From assembly GCA_001692895.1 (NCBI GenBank), contig KV748258.1, positions 248,001 through 312,000 of the forward strand: a stretch of DNA of 64,000 bases, written 5' to 3'. The notes below the pieces were generated by a model. It was not told the origin of the DNA. It saw only the letters and a program-made list of their open reading frames with translations, and ran no database searches. Position numbers and translations under genes: made by a program. The stretch comes from Cenococcum geophilum 1.58 (taxonomy: Eukaryota > Ascomycota > Dothideomycetes > Gloniales > Gloniaceae). The first letter of the stretch is position 1, and each line of letters begins with the position of its first letter. Shown in pieces: positions 12,101 to 22,724 of the stretch.

Positions 12101-15100
12101 GATCTATTTTTATAATATAGGGCCTAGTTTCTAGGGGTGATTTTAATTTTATAGTCCTATAGTTGGTAAGGGGGCAGCTTATCTATATTTTTAGGGAGGA
12201 AGTGCTTAATATATTTACTAAACTCCTTTAATAGGCGTTGTAGAATGTCTTCGCGGGTTAATCCTGGTTTACCTTTTAGAAAATTTTTAATATTAGTGTT
12301 AACTATCTTCCAACGTAAAAGCTCGGGTTTAGTTTTTAGATTTATCTTAAGGAAGTTATAGAAATAGGGGGGAAGCGCTTTATAGGCTTCCTTTATTATA
12401 TAGTTGCCTTCCACCAGCCGGCGGAAAGACCTTTTTAATAGGTTCGGTACTTCTATTAGGCCTATAGGCAGCTCTTTAAGCAGCTGTCGGTGTTTATCTT
12501 ATTTAACTAGTTCTACTAGCTCCGCTATATAGATCCTTATTACCTTTATGTCTTTTTATTTATAGAACTGGGTAAAATTAATAGTATAAGTGTATTTAAT
12601 ATCGTCTAGGTTAGGGCGTGTCTAGCTCTCTAGTGCTATGGCTAGGCTAGTACGGCTCGGTCGGCCTAGGGGGGCGGAAACAAGGCGGCGGCCCTGTACG
12701 GTACGCGCGGGAGATAGGTGTGAGGTTGGGCGTTACGGTGGCGCGGTTTTTATTATCTAGGTCTTAGTAGTTCTATAGCCAGTCCTTACTATAACGCGAG
12801 CTATAGTATATGTATATAGTATATAGCTTAGTTTTAGGTGTCGGGCTAGGCGGCTAGGGTTTAAATAGTGCCTAGGTTAGGGTTAGTTTCTTAGTAATAG
12901 CGGCGCGAAGCGGATCTTCTTCCTTAGTCTCAGCAGGGCTAGCTAGCCCGTCGTTTTAGTCTTAAGTACTAGGTTAGTCCAGTCTTCTACTATCTTATTT
13001 CTTTGCAGCTGTATAAGCTCCCCTTTATTAGGAACGTCTTTTACTATTAGGGCTTTATATATAGTTCTAGGCACTAGGCTTAGTAGTGCTAAGTGTCTAT
13101 ATAGGGCGTCCCTGCTAACGTCGGCTATCCCCTATAGGAGGTAGTGACTAAAGTAGTAGTCTAAGTTAAAGTAGATCTTAAGTTTCCTAAAGCTGGGACG
13201 GGGCTTATGCTTCTGAAGCCAGGGTATACCTAAGATAATTAGGGTAGTAGGCGAGAGTTTAGTAATAAAAAAGAGCATGGCTTTAGTATAGAGGCCAATT
13301 AACATTTAGGCGGTGAAGTAGTCTGTAATAAGCGAAGTTAAGATACTGTCTATAAGGCGCAGTGGCCTAGGTGCTAGCAGCTTCTTAGTTATAATATTAT
13401 ACTTTTTTATAATAGACTCTGTATTAGCAAATGCTATTATAATACTACCGGAGTTTACTAGACTTACTATATTAATATAAACTTAGGGGTATAGGTTATA
13501 TAATAAGGAGAGTTGGGTTTAAATAAGGATTAATTTTTTATTACTATTTGCTGATCTAAAATTAAGTAGTAGTTTACTAATAGAAAGGACTAATTAATCT
13601 AGTAATAGGGACCTAATCTTCTCGTCTTCCTCCTTATATGGTTTAGACCCTTGGGCGTAACTTAGTCTAAGGGTCTGCCTTTTAACGACTAGGGTATAGA
13701 GCTGTCTTGGCGGGGCGGTCTAGTGTCCGTCTAGCTAGCGGTGTCTATTTCTGTTTTGGTTAGGGTATAGGAAAATAATACCTTACTAATAACGTGGCCG
13801 TATTTATATTCGCTAGCGCGAAGTCGCTAATACTAGGCGTTATTAACGGGTTAGGCTCCTATATAGGGTATAGTTTGGAGTAACTAAGCCATAGGATTAA
13901 AGGGGGGGGGTTATCCGCCGCGGCTATAATAGGCTCCGCGGTTACCGCGTTTATAATGGACTCTATAATTACCGCGTCCATGGTTATTTATTTACGTTAT
14001 TTAATAGGGTAGTATTAGGACTGGGTTTACTATCTTAGTAGGGTTATAGGCATCCTTTTAGTAGCCGGGTAGGCTATAGGCAAGGTATAGTCTATTATTA
14101 ACGCGGCGCTTGCGCTCTATATCTAAGATTCTATTAAGGTCTATAGGTTTTCTAGTTACTACTAGGGTTAGGGTTAATATAGGGGCAGGGGCTTAGGCAG
14201 GTAGGCGGTAGTTAACGTTCTTTTTAAGATTAGCTTAGTATATATGGTTTGCGAGGTTCTTAGCGAATATATCTATCTACTTACTCCAACCTATATAGTT
14301 ACTATCGTTAATTTTATAGGCTAGTTTAAGTACTAGCTCTTCTATCTTTGGAGAGATAAACTTTTAAAGTAGGTCCACCTTCTATTTATCTGTTTTCTTG
14401 GCGCGGACTATTAGCTTATTAAGCTCTCCCTTCTAGGACTAGTAATTACGCTCGCCTTAGGGGAAATAGTTAAGCTTATTTTTTGCGACCTAGGTTATAT
14501 TAAGGACCTTATAGTGGGCAGTAAGGTCTTTAAGCATATCTTCCTTAGTAGGCCATTTCCACGTAGATATATTATTTGGGTTCTTATATATAAGCTCTAG
14601 GCCCTACTTAATAAACTCATAGGCCTTGTCCTTTAGTATGTCCGAGATATAAAGGATCTAGAACTAAACTATGTTAAAGTAGTCCTAGTCCCGGTTAAAG
14701 ACTCCCTTAATCTTAATATGCCAGGTCTTAAAATTAGCTTATCATTTTAGCGGGGTGCCTTTTCCGCTAAATATTGGCGGGTCTTTAGATCTCCGTTTTT
14801 TTGCTAGGTTACTACCATTATTATAGGGGTTGATTATTTTAGAACGGTAATAGTTTCTGCCTAAGAGTTAATAGTTCCTATCTAGGAAGCGGTGAGGGCA
14901 CTAAGGTTTTTATTAGCTTTCTTATTGGCGGTGTTTGTGTTATATATATACTATAATCCTGCTTTAATATTATTAAGGAACTTATTGGTATAGTCGACAA
15001 GGGTAAAGTAAGCTTTGCTGGGCTTAAAGGTCTTAAGGTATAATAGGGAGCGGCGGATTGTCTACATAATATTAGGGTATATCTCTGTAAATAGGTCTGC

Positions 15101-15290
15101 GAAAACGTTATAGGGGTTCTAGGTTTCGGCCATTTCGGCGTTATTAGTGTCGCCTATCTAGGCGCTAGGTAAAAACTAAGGATTGTTCTAAGACTATGCT
15201 AGGGACGTATCGGTTTTAGTAAAGGTACACATAGGTCGCGATTGCTCTGGGGTGGAGGTTAATTGGCTAGGGTATAGGGAATTAGTGATC
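9125..15290 (-). pseudogene. Family C gag-pol relic with chromodomain
   Basis: In minus-strand order, gag occupies roughly 15290-13300 and the protease region about 13280-12800. The RT N-terminal part is near 12420-12150, containing FLPKNIDKLPPY, the leader typical of Gypsy RT. The RT catalytic block near 11690-11640 reads CTAYLNNVLIFSK, so both catalytic Asp have become Asn. RNase H and integrase follow. The chromodomain near 9290-9140 includes DKWEFKKILNVHDKDP and LTYKIKWKYYKDIT and ends with LKKPEPP. Numerous TAG/TAA codons interrupt the frame. An 86-codon open piece at 12157-12414 is only the longest uninterrupted part of pol, not a separate gene. Confidence 0.87.
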
Positions 15291-15322
15291 GCGATAGGGC
15301 GCAAATTAAAGATACCACAAAC

Positions 15323-15509
15323 TGTTACAGTGCTGTAATAAAGTAGACTGAATAACTACGTTATAGTATGAAGAGGGGAAGAAGGTGGAAAGGGGGTATT
15401 ATATATAAATAGTAGGGCCGGCCGCTAAGTCGCTAGTAGTGGGCTAGCTAATAGTAGGGAACAGTACGAGACAGTATAAAATAGTATGCGTTAGGTCAGT
15501 GCCGTAACA
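15323..15509 (-). repeat. LTR of family C (5' LTR)
   Basis: This is the second copy of the 187-bp LTR, beginning TGTTACAGTGC and ending GCCGTAACA, followed at once by CTAGG, the right copy of the target duplication. Transcription of element C would start here and run leftward. Confidence 0.95.
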
Positions 15510-15514
15510 CTAGG

Positions 15515-16372
15515 GGATTAGGGTAGCGTATATTAGACCCTACGGTAGCAGTTTAGGTCTAATTATTATGGCTTTTATTATTGCTACTTTGGTAGGGGTT
15601 CTTATTAGGTAAAGCTGCTTAGCGCTAGCCCTCCGTTAAGCGTTAAGTAGGTAAAGTTACTAGGGGCGTAAAGACTTAGGTGGCGTTATATGTAGTAAAG
15701 AGGTATCTAGCGTTGTTATAAATGTACTTATTAAGCTAAGATTATAGGTATTTAATTATGCCTTCTTTTTTAGTAACTGTAGTAATTAGTACAATCTCAG
15801 CCTTCTTTAACTATTGGACGTCGTGTTTAGATACATAGAGGTTATCTTTAGTTTCTTAACGTGTGTTATCGGTGAGCGCCTTACGAGCTTATAGGTCTTA
15901 GATAATATCGCAATCTTAGGTAGTACGCATCTCGGCTTATATAAGCTTTAGGTAGTAGTTCTATAGAAGGCGGTAGTATTTATTAGGGTCTTGTGCTACT
16001 ATTTTTACAAACATCTTAGCGTCTTGTATTTTAATTTTAATAGGTAGTAGCCCTTCTGTTTACTTGTCCGTAGTTATATAGTTAATAAAAGATAAGATAT
16101 TATTAGTGTCCGTCTCCTTAGGGGTTAAGGCTAAGGCTAATAAATTAAATTCTCCTGGGATTGATTGGTGTTGTAGGTTAAGTATAGGTATTAGGTTATT
16201 CTTTAGGTTTAATATAGTAGCTAATAAGGAATATTGTCTTACTATTATGGGTTCCTTAGAGGTATAAAGTAAGGTAATTCGTAGACACGCTGCTTCTAGC
16301 AGCGCCTATAGTATTACAGAGACGTAGAATTGGTCGTAGGCTAAGCGTCGGTAGTAAAAAGGCGCAACGTAA
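15515..16372 (-). pseudogene. Family B gag N-terminal relic (B1)
   Basis: This is the 5' part of B1 beyond the C insertion. It aligns with 26855-27708 of B2 over its whole length. It would encode the start of the capsid-like protein and the leader. RIP stops are dense and no clean start codon can be defended. It ends at the 5' LTR at 16373. Confidence 0.75.
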
Positions 16373-16564
16373 TGTTATGGTACGGGGGCAGTGGCTACAA
16401 GCGTATGTATTCGAGGAGTCTACAAGACGTTGCGCGATCGATCGTAAGGGTTAAGGGCGTAAGGAGGTGATATACCTACGCGTAGCTGACATAAGCTGTA
16501 CACAAGGTGTACGCGAGAGCACGGGGCTCTCCTATGGAGGCCCCTACGGTGGGGTTCCGTAATA
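16373..16564 (-). repeat. LTR of family B (5' LTR of B1)
   Basis: This 192-bp copy matches 3282-3473. It starts TGTTATGGTACGGGGGCAG and ends CCGTAATA, followed by TCAGG (16565-16569), which pairs with 3277-3281. It is the promoter-bearing LTR of B1. Confidence 0.95.
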
Positions 16565-17312
16565 TCAGGCGTTTTATACTTTAAAGGGGTCCTTATAAAT
16601 AGAAGATAGGTACATAATTATCTCTTCTCTAGAGAGGAAGGGATCTGCTAAGTCCTATATATATTAAGGACGTAGGTGCGTCTATACGTCCCCGCCGGTA
16701 CGGCCGAAGACATAAGCCATTTTAGCCTAAGTAGTAGGGAAGTAGTCCGTATTAACTTCGAGCTTATCCTACAATTAAAGCTTCCAATTATTAAATATAG
16801 GGTTGGTTTTGTTTATAAGTAATAGGGGGTCCGCAACCTTCGCGGACCGCAATAATACTAATACTATACGTTAGGCTAGGGCCTTAAGGACTATAGCAAG
16901 TCTCTAGGTATCTAATAACTCTTCGCTAGGTATAAGGGGTTCTCTAGCTTTAAGCAGCTCTTAAAGTTATTTGATTTCGGCATTGGCTGCTATAAGCTTC
17001 ACCTAGGAGTTTAAGTCAGTTACTGTTTTACTATTAGAGGTATTTAAGGGTCCTACGGCTGCTTTGCCGGCCGCTGTAGTTCTTCGCATAGTGATACGGT
17101 TATTAGGGTAACTTTTAGTAGGATTCTGCAGGGGTTCTGGTCTATGCGTGTTCTATAGATCTTATTATTCTTTTTTATTCTTCTAGTTCTGTTTTATTCT
17201 TCGAGTTCTAGTAATAGTCTTTAGGTCTACTTCTATATTCTATTCTTATTTATAGTCCGTAGATATTTTTTAAGTTCCTTCTTAGGAAGAAGAGTAGACG
17301 AGCTTTAGATAA
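16565..17312 (-). pseudogene. Family A gag relic of A1, 5' part
   Basis: A1 resumes here after the B1 insertion. The stretch aligns with 33105-33830 of A2. In A2 the minus frame reads as a Gypsy capsid (NNWKL, then KVNMDHFPT, AYVFGRTGRD, IVYLSSIYKDPFK), and the same codons are visible here with additional RIP stops. The start of gag near 17100-17300 is not clearly defined. Confidence 0.8.
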
Positions 17313-17536
17313 TATTAGCGACTTAGTTAATCGAGGTATAAGTATAGCAAAAGGGTCGCGCAAGCCTGTATGATTGGATTGTCTATAAACGAGGATCTAA
17401 AGCTAGAGAAAGGAAAGGAGAAGAAGAGCAGCGCCGGTCGAAGTAGGGTTCTTTTATACGGTCCTCTAGTCACGTAACCGCGAAGTTCTGCCAGTTCTGC
17501 AACTAAGTTCTGCCAAGTTCTGCTAGTGCCGTAACA
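17313..17536 (-). repeat. LTR of family A (5' LTR of A1)
   Basis: It is homologous to the 202-bp LTRs of A2 but 22 bp longer, because an AGTTCTGCC-type unit is repeated near its end. The start reads TATTAGCGAC where A2 has TGTTAG, so the terminal TG was itself hit by RIP. It ends GTGCCGTAACA. The following GTAGG is the likely target duplication; its partner lies left of the window. Confidence 0.92.
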
Positions 17537-18107
17537 GTAGGTTAATAACGAAATTTATAGCAATATCTGCCTATTATTGTATAGGTACTAGTAGAGGGTA
17601 TAGTAGTCCTTAGTACTTTATATTAAAGGCCTTAGCGCGCTTATAACTATAGTAGGCGCCTATAAAGCGTTTAACTAAGTCTATTATTTTTAGCTAGAAG
17701 TAGTATTGGCTAAGAAGCTTATAGGTTCCTCCTCTACCTAGGTAGCCGCTTAATTAGAGGTTATAAGCCATTTAGATTAGTTGCCGTTGTAAATTTTCTA
17801 AGTTAGGGATAAATAGGCGACCTCTATAATAGAGCCTGTTCTCTTTTACTTTTAAGGCTACTATATTAATCTAGCCTAAGCTTTAGAGGTTAATAGGTAG
17901 CGTATAGGCGCTAGCGGTCTTTGCGGTAATAAGTTAATATAGTAATAGGTTAATAGAGGTATTATATACTATAGTAATAAGCTCGTTAATTTTAGGAGGT
18001 AACTTTAGTTCTGTAGTATAAAGCTAAGGTATAATTAGCTCTATTATAGGTAGTATACCTAGGGCCAAATTTCGTGCTTTTAGGATTGTTTATTATTAAA
18101 ACTAATT
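17537..18107 (-). pseudogene. Family B integrase relic, B2 segment left of the DIRS insertion
   Basis: It aligns with B1 4905-5490, the integrase core region. It keeps the same short tandem repeat with one unit fewer. Stops of the TAG/TAA type are frequent. It ends in AACTAATT directly before the DIRS-like element; the reading continues at 22725. Confidence 0.8.
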
Positions 18108-18261
18108 CTATCTCTTTATACACGTGATTTTTTGTCAATTTTTTAATTGGTGGCTGTAGCTTAGGGGCCTATAAATAGCGGGCTTATTTTCCAGCTTTTA
18201 TAAGCTGTTTTTACTGTAAAAAGGTAGGAAAAATAGCCCTAAACTTGCAAGCCCATAGTCC
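18108..18261 (-). repeat. DIRS split repeat B2 (outer)
   Basis: It is a near-copy of 18483-18635. It starts CTATCTCTTTATACACGTGA and contains the TAAATAGCGGGCTTATTTT block and the TAGCCCTAAACTT block. It forms the outer right end of the element in its own sense. Confidence 0.85.
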
Positions 18262-18344
18262 AACTAGCGAAGGTGCATACTTATAAGAAGTAGGGCATAA
18301 GCTATATATATAAGGTGAAGCAGCGAACGCTTAGGTAGGCGGGT

Positions 18345-18482
18345 AAATCAACAGCAGCTTTAATTAATAAGAACTAGCATATTTGAATTTAATTAAATGA
18401 TGTTATTACTGCTTAAAGTTCTTAATAAAGAGACTTTAAGCCGTGCGCCGTAGGTTACGTAACTCCCTATAGACCCTATTAT
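18345..18482 (-). repeat. DIRS split repeat A2
   Basis: It is a near-copy of 22586-22724, sharing AAGAACTAGCATATT, AAGTTCTTAATAAAGAGAC and CCGTGCGCCGT and ending CCCTATTAT. It directly abuts repeat B1 at 18483. An alternative reading is that 18108-18482 is a short non-autonomous sibling lying head to tail with the long element. Confidence 0.82.
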
Positions 18483-18635
18483 CTATCTCTTTATACACGT
18501 GATTTTTTGTTAATTTTTTAATTAGTAGCTGCGGCTTAGGGGCCTGTAAATAGCGGGCTTATTTTCTAGCTTTTATAAGCTATTTTTACTATAAAAAGGT
18601 AGAAAAAATAGCCCTAAACTTATAAGCCTATAGTT
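18483..18635 (-). repeat. DIRS split repeat B1 (inner)
   Basis: It matches 18108-18261, differing mainly by C/T and G/A transitions. It borders the recombinase end of the coding region. Its junction with A2 at 18482/18483 would be the circle junction sequence in the DIRS model. Confidence 0.85.
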
Positions 18636-18779
18636 TAAAGAGAGCGAAGTATAACCGCAGCTAAATTAGAAGAAAATGTGTGTAGAGAAATATATTTTAG
18701 GTGTTAGCCTTATACATAAGGCTAAGTTAAAGAGAACGCTAGTGAGGTACCTAGTTGAAACCTCCGTAAAAGGCGGAAG

Positions 18780-19740
18780 GCGTTAGCCTATAAGGTTAAG
18801 TAATAAAGGCGGAAGGTATCTAATAACCAGCAGCCTAGGCGTTAAACCTCCTTATTAGAGAAGCCGTGGTCTAGGGTATATTGGGCCGCGCCCCTACGGA
18901 AGCTATAACCTATATACTATACGGCTTAGATACTATAGAGGGTTAGCCTTAATTTAAGCATCCTCCGCGCGTATAAGGCGGAGAACGCCGCGCTACTAGA
19001 TGCGGTAAATAGCGGCGCGGAGGAAGCCTAGGGGTCTAGGAGAAAAAGCCTCTATAGTACTACTATAGGGCAAACCGCGTTAAACGTGGCGGCTACTATA
19101 ATTTAAATGCCCTGCTTGTCCTTATTGGTCTTACTCTATTTAAGACGGAAGGTAAGGTAATCTCTAAAGGGGCTAATCTGTACGTCTAAGCGGGTAGCCT
19201 TAGTTACGGCAAATAACGGTTTAGACCGTTGCTTATTAGTATAGAAGATCTCGCCTATATAGAGGCACCCTATAAAGGCGAGGCAGAAGGCGGCGTTAGT
19301 ATTTACCCCTTAGATTAAGTTGCTGCTAGTCGCGATCTTAGCGAGGATACTATATAAGATTAGCAACTTCGGAGTAGCTTCTTTTAGGCTAAGGTTAAGA
19401 GAGGTTGCCCTATTTAGTATACGATAAAGTAACACATTCTTAAATACTATAACTAGGAGAACGTAGTTAACGTATATAGAGCGGATCGCGGTAAGGTATA
19501 AGCGTATGGTCTTTAAAGCTACCCTACCTATATACGGAGAACTATTGCCATATATCCTCTGTACTACCTATTCTATAAGGTTAGGTAACTAGGCTAGGTA
19601 TAGCGCTACAGCCCTTATAGTATAGAAGAACTCCTATAACTTTATACCTAAGGTGTACGTCTTACAGGTGCTAGGCTTAATGCCGTGCTATAAGAGGCTT
19701 AAAACCAAGTGAGATTGGCCTAATTAGGTAATAAACGCAG
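18780..19740 (-). pseudogene. Tyrosine recombinase relic of the DIRS-like element
   Basis: The minus frame reads a fungal tyrosine recombinase C-terminal half. It includes FRDYLTFRLK, SKTNKDKQG, a LFTASSSAAFSALY stretch, the box II region GYSFRRGAAQYTLDHGFSN (about 18910-18850) and RLGCWLLDTFRLYY (about 18840-18795). The family expects GHSFRRGAAQ and RLGRWSSDAF..Y. The His of the H-x-x-R motif has therefore become Tyr, a C-to-T change, while the second Arg and the terminal nucleophilic Tyr are still readable. Stops are few but disabling. It would resolve and integrate the circular DNA intermediate. Confidence 0.85.
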
Positions 19741-19779
19741 GCGGCGGGCCCGGTAGGTCAATTAACGAGCCTAAAGATA

Positions 19780-21480
19780 AGCCGTTAGCACTAAGAGATC
19801 GATTTAAAGATAGAGATTTTTAGCTATAGCCCAGTTAAAGCGGGAGAGTACGTCAGCTAGTGTATTATCTTTAGATAAAATCTAGGAAGATTATAACTGG
19901 ATGTTAAATGCGGCAGCTTAGAGTAAGATTTATTAGAGAAGCAAATTAGTAGGGCCTTTAAGCACTATATTTTATAGGCCTATAAGGGCGATTATATTGT
20001 CTGTATGGACGTAAATAGATAAATATTACTAGGTAGGGCTCCATTTCACAAATACGTCAGTAATAGTAAGTACTTTAAGTATATTAATGTGGGCATAGAG
20101 GTGCTTAGGGGCAGGGGATACTATAAAGAGGTTATCTTATAGCAGCGCGGAAGCATAAGGGCGCTATTAACTATAAGGAGTAGAATAGGTCTTAGCGGAA
20201 AAGTAGCCTAGGCAGCTATAGAAGAAGCTAGCATAACCGTATTTAGATAAGGCGTCCGTAAAGAGATAGATTTAGGGGTAAGTGACGTCCTCCTAAAAGA
20301 AACGAACCCTATTTTAAAGCGCTAGGGCTTTACTCCACTAAGCTAGGTTAAAGATTACTGCCGGCAGGATAGGCAAAGTACGGCGGTTTATAAGAGAGAA
20401 AGCTATAATAAGGTCCCATAGCGATCTTAAGTAAAATCGCCCTAACTAGATAACTTTTACGGCCTAGGCGAGGCTGTCTCTAAATTACTAGCACTATTTA
20501 AGAGAGACTTAGGGCCTAAGGACAAAGGAGGTAAGTAGATCTTATAGTGCTATCTGCTTAGTAGGGCTAAGGGATAGAAAGAAGGTATTAGTATTAATCT
20601 AATAGCCTAATACATCTGACACCGTGCCATAAGAGTCTTTTATGGCGTTAAAAGGGAAACTAAGTAGTATAATTATAAAGTTATATACGCGAACTATCGG
20701 TGCATAGCTAGTATCTAGGCGTAAGATAAATATAAAGTTATTTAGATAATAAACTAGTGCAAAGAAGGCGATAATTGGATAGAGGCGGCGTTTAAGGACC
20801 TAATATAGGGCTTCTACAAAGAGGTTAAAGAGGAAGGGCGTAGTGGCTAGACTAAAGGGAAGGCAGCATTTAACGTATATTATCTTCTCCCACTTAAATC
20901 CTAGTAGGCGTTAATCGGTAATAGTAACTAGGATATTCCGAAAAGCGTCTTTAAGATCGCGTTTAAGGATAACGGCGCCTCTTCTAGCGAGGAGGATAAG
21001 CGCTAGAATGTCGTCTACGGTGCTATAAGCGAGGGTAGAGTGGGCCTCTAGGATAGCAGCGTTAATAAAAAGTCCTTGGCAAGGCTTAGGCGAAAAAAGA
21101 TTATAAATATAGCGGAAGGTTTTATCTAGCTTAGGCATAAGTCCTAAGGGGAAGTAGTAGGTCGCTTTAGGTAGACGAATAGTAATACGGCCAATGGGCA
21201 GATCGGTAGCAATCTTTATAGTAATTACCCTAGGGTCGGCATTAAAAGGGAGTTAATATAAACACGTATGCGCTAGTAGTAAGGCAGTAACTCTAATCCG
21301 CGCGCCATACATTAGGATACCCTTAATTAGGGGGCTAAGATCTCTAGGGTATAGGAGTAGCTTATCCCTCCAGGCTAATACGTTTAATAGCGATGGTGAA
21401 GTATAAAGTAGATACCCTAGGGTAAACGTCTTAAATCTTGGCGTTAAATTTAGGCGTAAAGGGGGTATAAATTATTACGG
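19780..21480 (-). pseudogene. Reverse transcriptase-RNase H relic of the DIRS-like element
   Basis: The longest open piece (21138-20911) contains PKPCQGLFINAAI and AVILKRDLKDAFRNILV. The latter is the DLKDAF..I block of DIRS-type RT. Downstream near 20757-20720 the minus frame reads LVYYLNNFIFILR, the catalytic block with both Asp changed to Asn. The RNase H domain should lie at about 20300-19800 and is only recognisable by position. RIP stops break the rest. Confidence 0.82.
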
Positions 21481-21489
21481 AGACCCCTT

Positions 21490-22585
21490 ATAGTTTTTTT
21501 TAATGTAATTCCCTCTATATATTTTATAGAGATATTAATAGGAACATAGTAATTTAAAGTATGGCTGGCCCGTATTCTAATTACCGCATATCTAGCCCTA
21601 TAGGGATAAGGTAGATATATCTACCTAAGGGCGTTTTAATAATAAGCTATTATAGGAGGATAATGGGGCCGGGCATAGAGTGGCAAAGTTATAATTAGCT
21701 GTTTATAGTTTAATAGGGATGGCCTAGTTAGTAGGGTTAGTTTAACTAAGCCTTATAGCTCTCTAGTAGATAACTATAGCTAAATTAAGGATGCTATTCC
21801 AGATAAACTGTGCGGAGAAGCCTATAATGGCTTAGTAAAATTTTGCCATTGTAATAGCTAAGGGGGTTAATATAGCCCAGAGGGTTTAGATAATAATACT
21901 ATAGTTAGTAAAGCCCTTAAGCTAAATACCTATGGAGGAGAAGTCCTTTCTAGAGCTATTACTGGAGGCAATAACTCTTCTATCTACCGTTAACTCTATT
22001 TAATTAGAGTTAATCCTAAACGGATTATTGCGTAGCTTTACAAGGTTCTCTAGAATAAATATACCCTTTTAGATTACGGCAACTTCGGAAACTAAGATCC
22101 CAGGAAGAAGCAGGTCTAGGCTCTTTACTATAGGAGAAAGAGAAGACTTACCAGAGTTAACCTCTACCGCGTTAATTATAGTAGGGTTCTTCTTAATAGC
22201 GGCGAGCCAAGCCTAGTATATTTCTTCTATGGCTAACTTTACCTAGGCTATAGAAGCAGTAAGTGCTTTAAGGGTAGCCTAGTTTAAAGCTGCCTTATAA
22301 GTACGCTCCTGCTTATAGTCTTTTAGCTCTTGTTTATAAATGTCCTATAGGCGCTTTTTGGCTACCGTTACGGCTATAGCAGAGGGCGTAGGGGCTATAG
22401 TCACGGAGGGGCGACATGTCTGCGAGCCTTTGCTATTGGGAACGCAAGAATAAGAGCATATGCTATATACGGGGGCGTCTTTAAAAGGGTCTGTTATACG
22501 GAGTAGACAAAGGGGAGTAATAGCAACGGCCTAAATTTGAGGCTTTAAGGGAGGAGACTCGATAGTTAAATAAGATTAGGATAAA
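21490..22585 (-). pseudogene. Presumed gag-like region of the DIRS-like element
   Basis: It lies between repeat A1 and the RT relic, where DIRS elements carry their gag-like frame. The minus frame is rich in Ala, Lys and Glu codons near 22370-22270, suggesting a helical or coiled-coil segment. I recognise no specific motif, so the label rests on position only. Confidence 0.45.
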
Positions 22586-22724
22586 TAAATTAACAGTAGC
22601 TTTAATTAACGAGAACTAGCATATTCGAATTTAATTAGATAATGTTGTTGCTGCTTAAAGTTCTTAATAAAGAGACTTTAAGCCGTGCGCCGTGGGTCAC
22701 GTAACTCCCTATAGACCCTATTAT
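22586..22724 (-). repeat. DIRS split repeat A1 (outer)
   Basis: It is a copy of 18345-18482 ending GTAACTCCCTATAGACCC then TATTAT. It is the start of the element in its own sense. Immediately right of it the B2 sequence continues with ATAGGGGTTATC. Confidence 0.85.

Larger units (their letters stand above)
8596..15509 (-). mobile_element. Family C chromovirus, complete, nested in B1
   Basis: This is a complete 6.9-kb Ty3/Gypsy element. It has 187-bp LTRs at 8596-8782 and 15323-15509 and the target duplication CTAGG at 8591-8595 and 15510-15514. The empty site is visible in B2 near 26855-26870, where AAAAGACTAGGGGATTAGG runs uninterrupted. It reads leftward, because the C-rich polypurine tract complement lies at 8785-8797. 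It is the innermost and therefore youngest member of the nest. Isolated N calls occur at 12020, 12026 and 12030. Confidence 0.95.
3282..16564 (-). mobile_element. Family B chromovirus copy B1, complete but interrupted
   Basis: This complete Ty3/Gypsy element is bounded by 192-bp LTRs (3282-3473 and 16373-16564) and by the duplication TCAGG (3277-3281 and 16565-16569). It was inserted in A1 and was later interrupted by element C at 8596-15509, leaving about 6.4 kb of its own sequence. The polypurine tract, seen as C-rich on the plus strand at 3477-3486, sits beside the left LTR, so the left LTR is the 3' one and the element reads leftward. B2 supplies the uninterrupted sequence at the C insertion point (near 26860). 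Confidence 0.95.
18108..22724 (-). mobile_element. DIRS/Ngaro-type tyrosine recombinase retrotransposon
   Basis: This 4.6-kb insertion in B2 has no LTRs and no target duplication: removing it restores AACTAATT/ATAGGGGTT against AACTGATT/TTAGGGGTC in B1. Its ends form split direct repeats. In minus-strand order these are A1 (22724-22586), the coding region, B1 (about 18635-18483), A2 (18482-18345), an 83-bp spacer, and B2 (18261-18108). It encodes a reverse transcriptase with a YLNN box (from YLDD) and a tyrosine recombinase. This combination defines the DIRS order of retrotransposons, which integrate through a circular intermediate. The split-repeat layout is that of the PAT/Ngaro subgroup. 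Confidence 0.85.

Noticed and set aside
18108-18482. Solo LTR or MITE interpretation
   Set aside because: Its two halves match opposite ends of the adjoining DIRS-like element, which is better explained by split direct repeats; kept as an alternative only.
18108-22724. Helitron, because of the TCTC start
   Set aside because: No CTRR end, no Rep/helicase motifs; RT and tyrosine recombinase are present instead.
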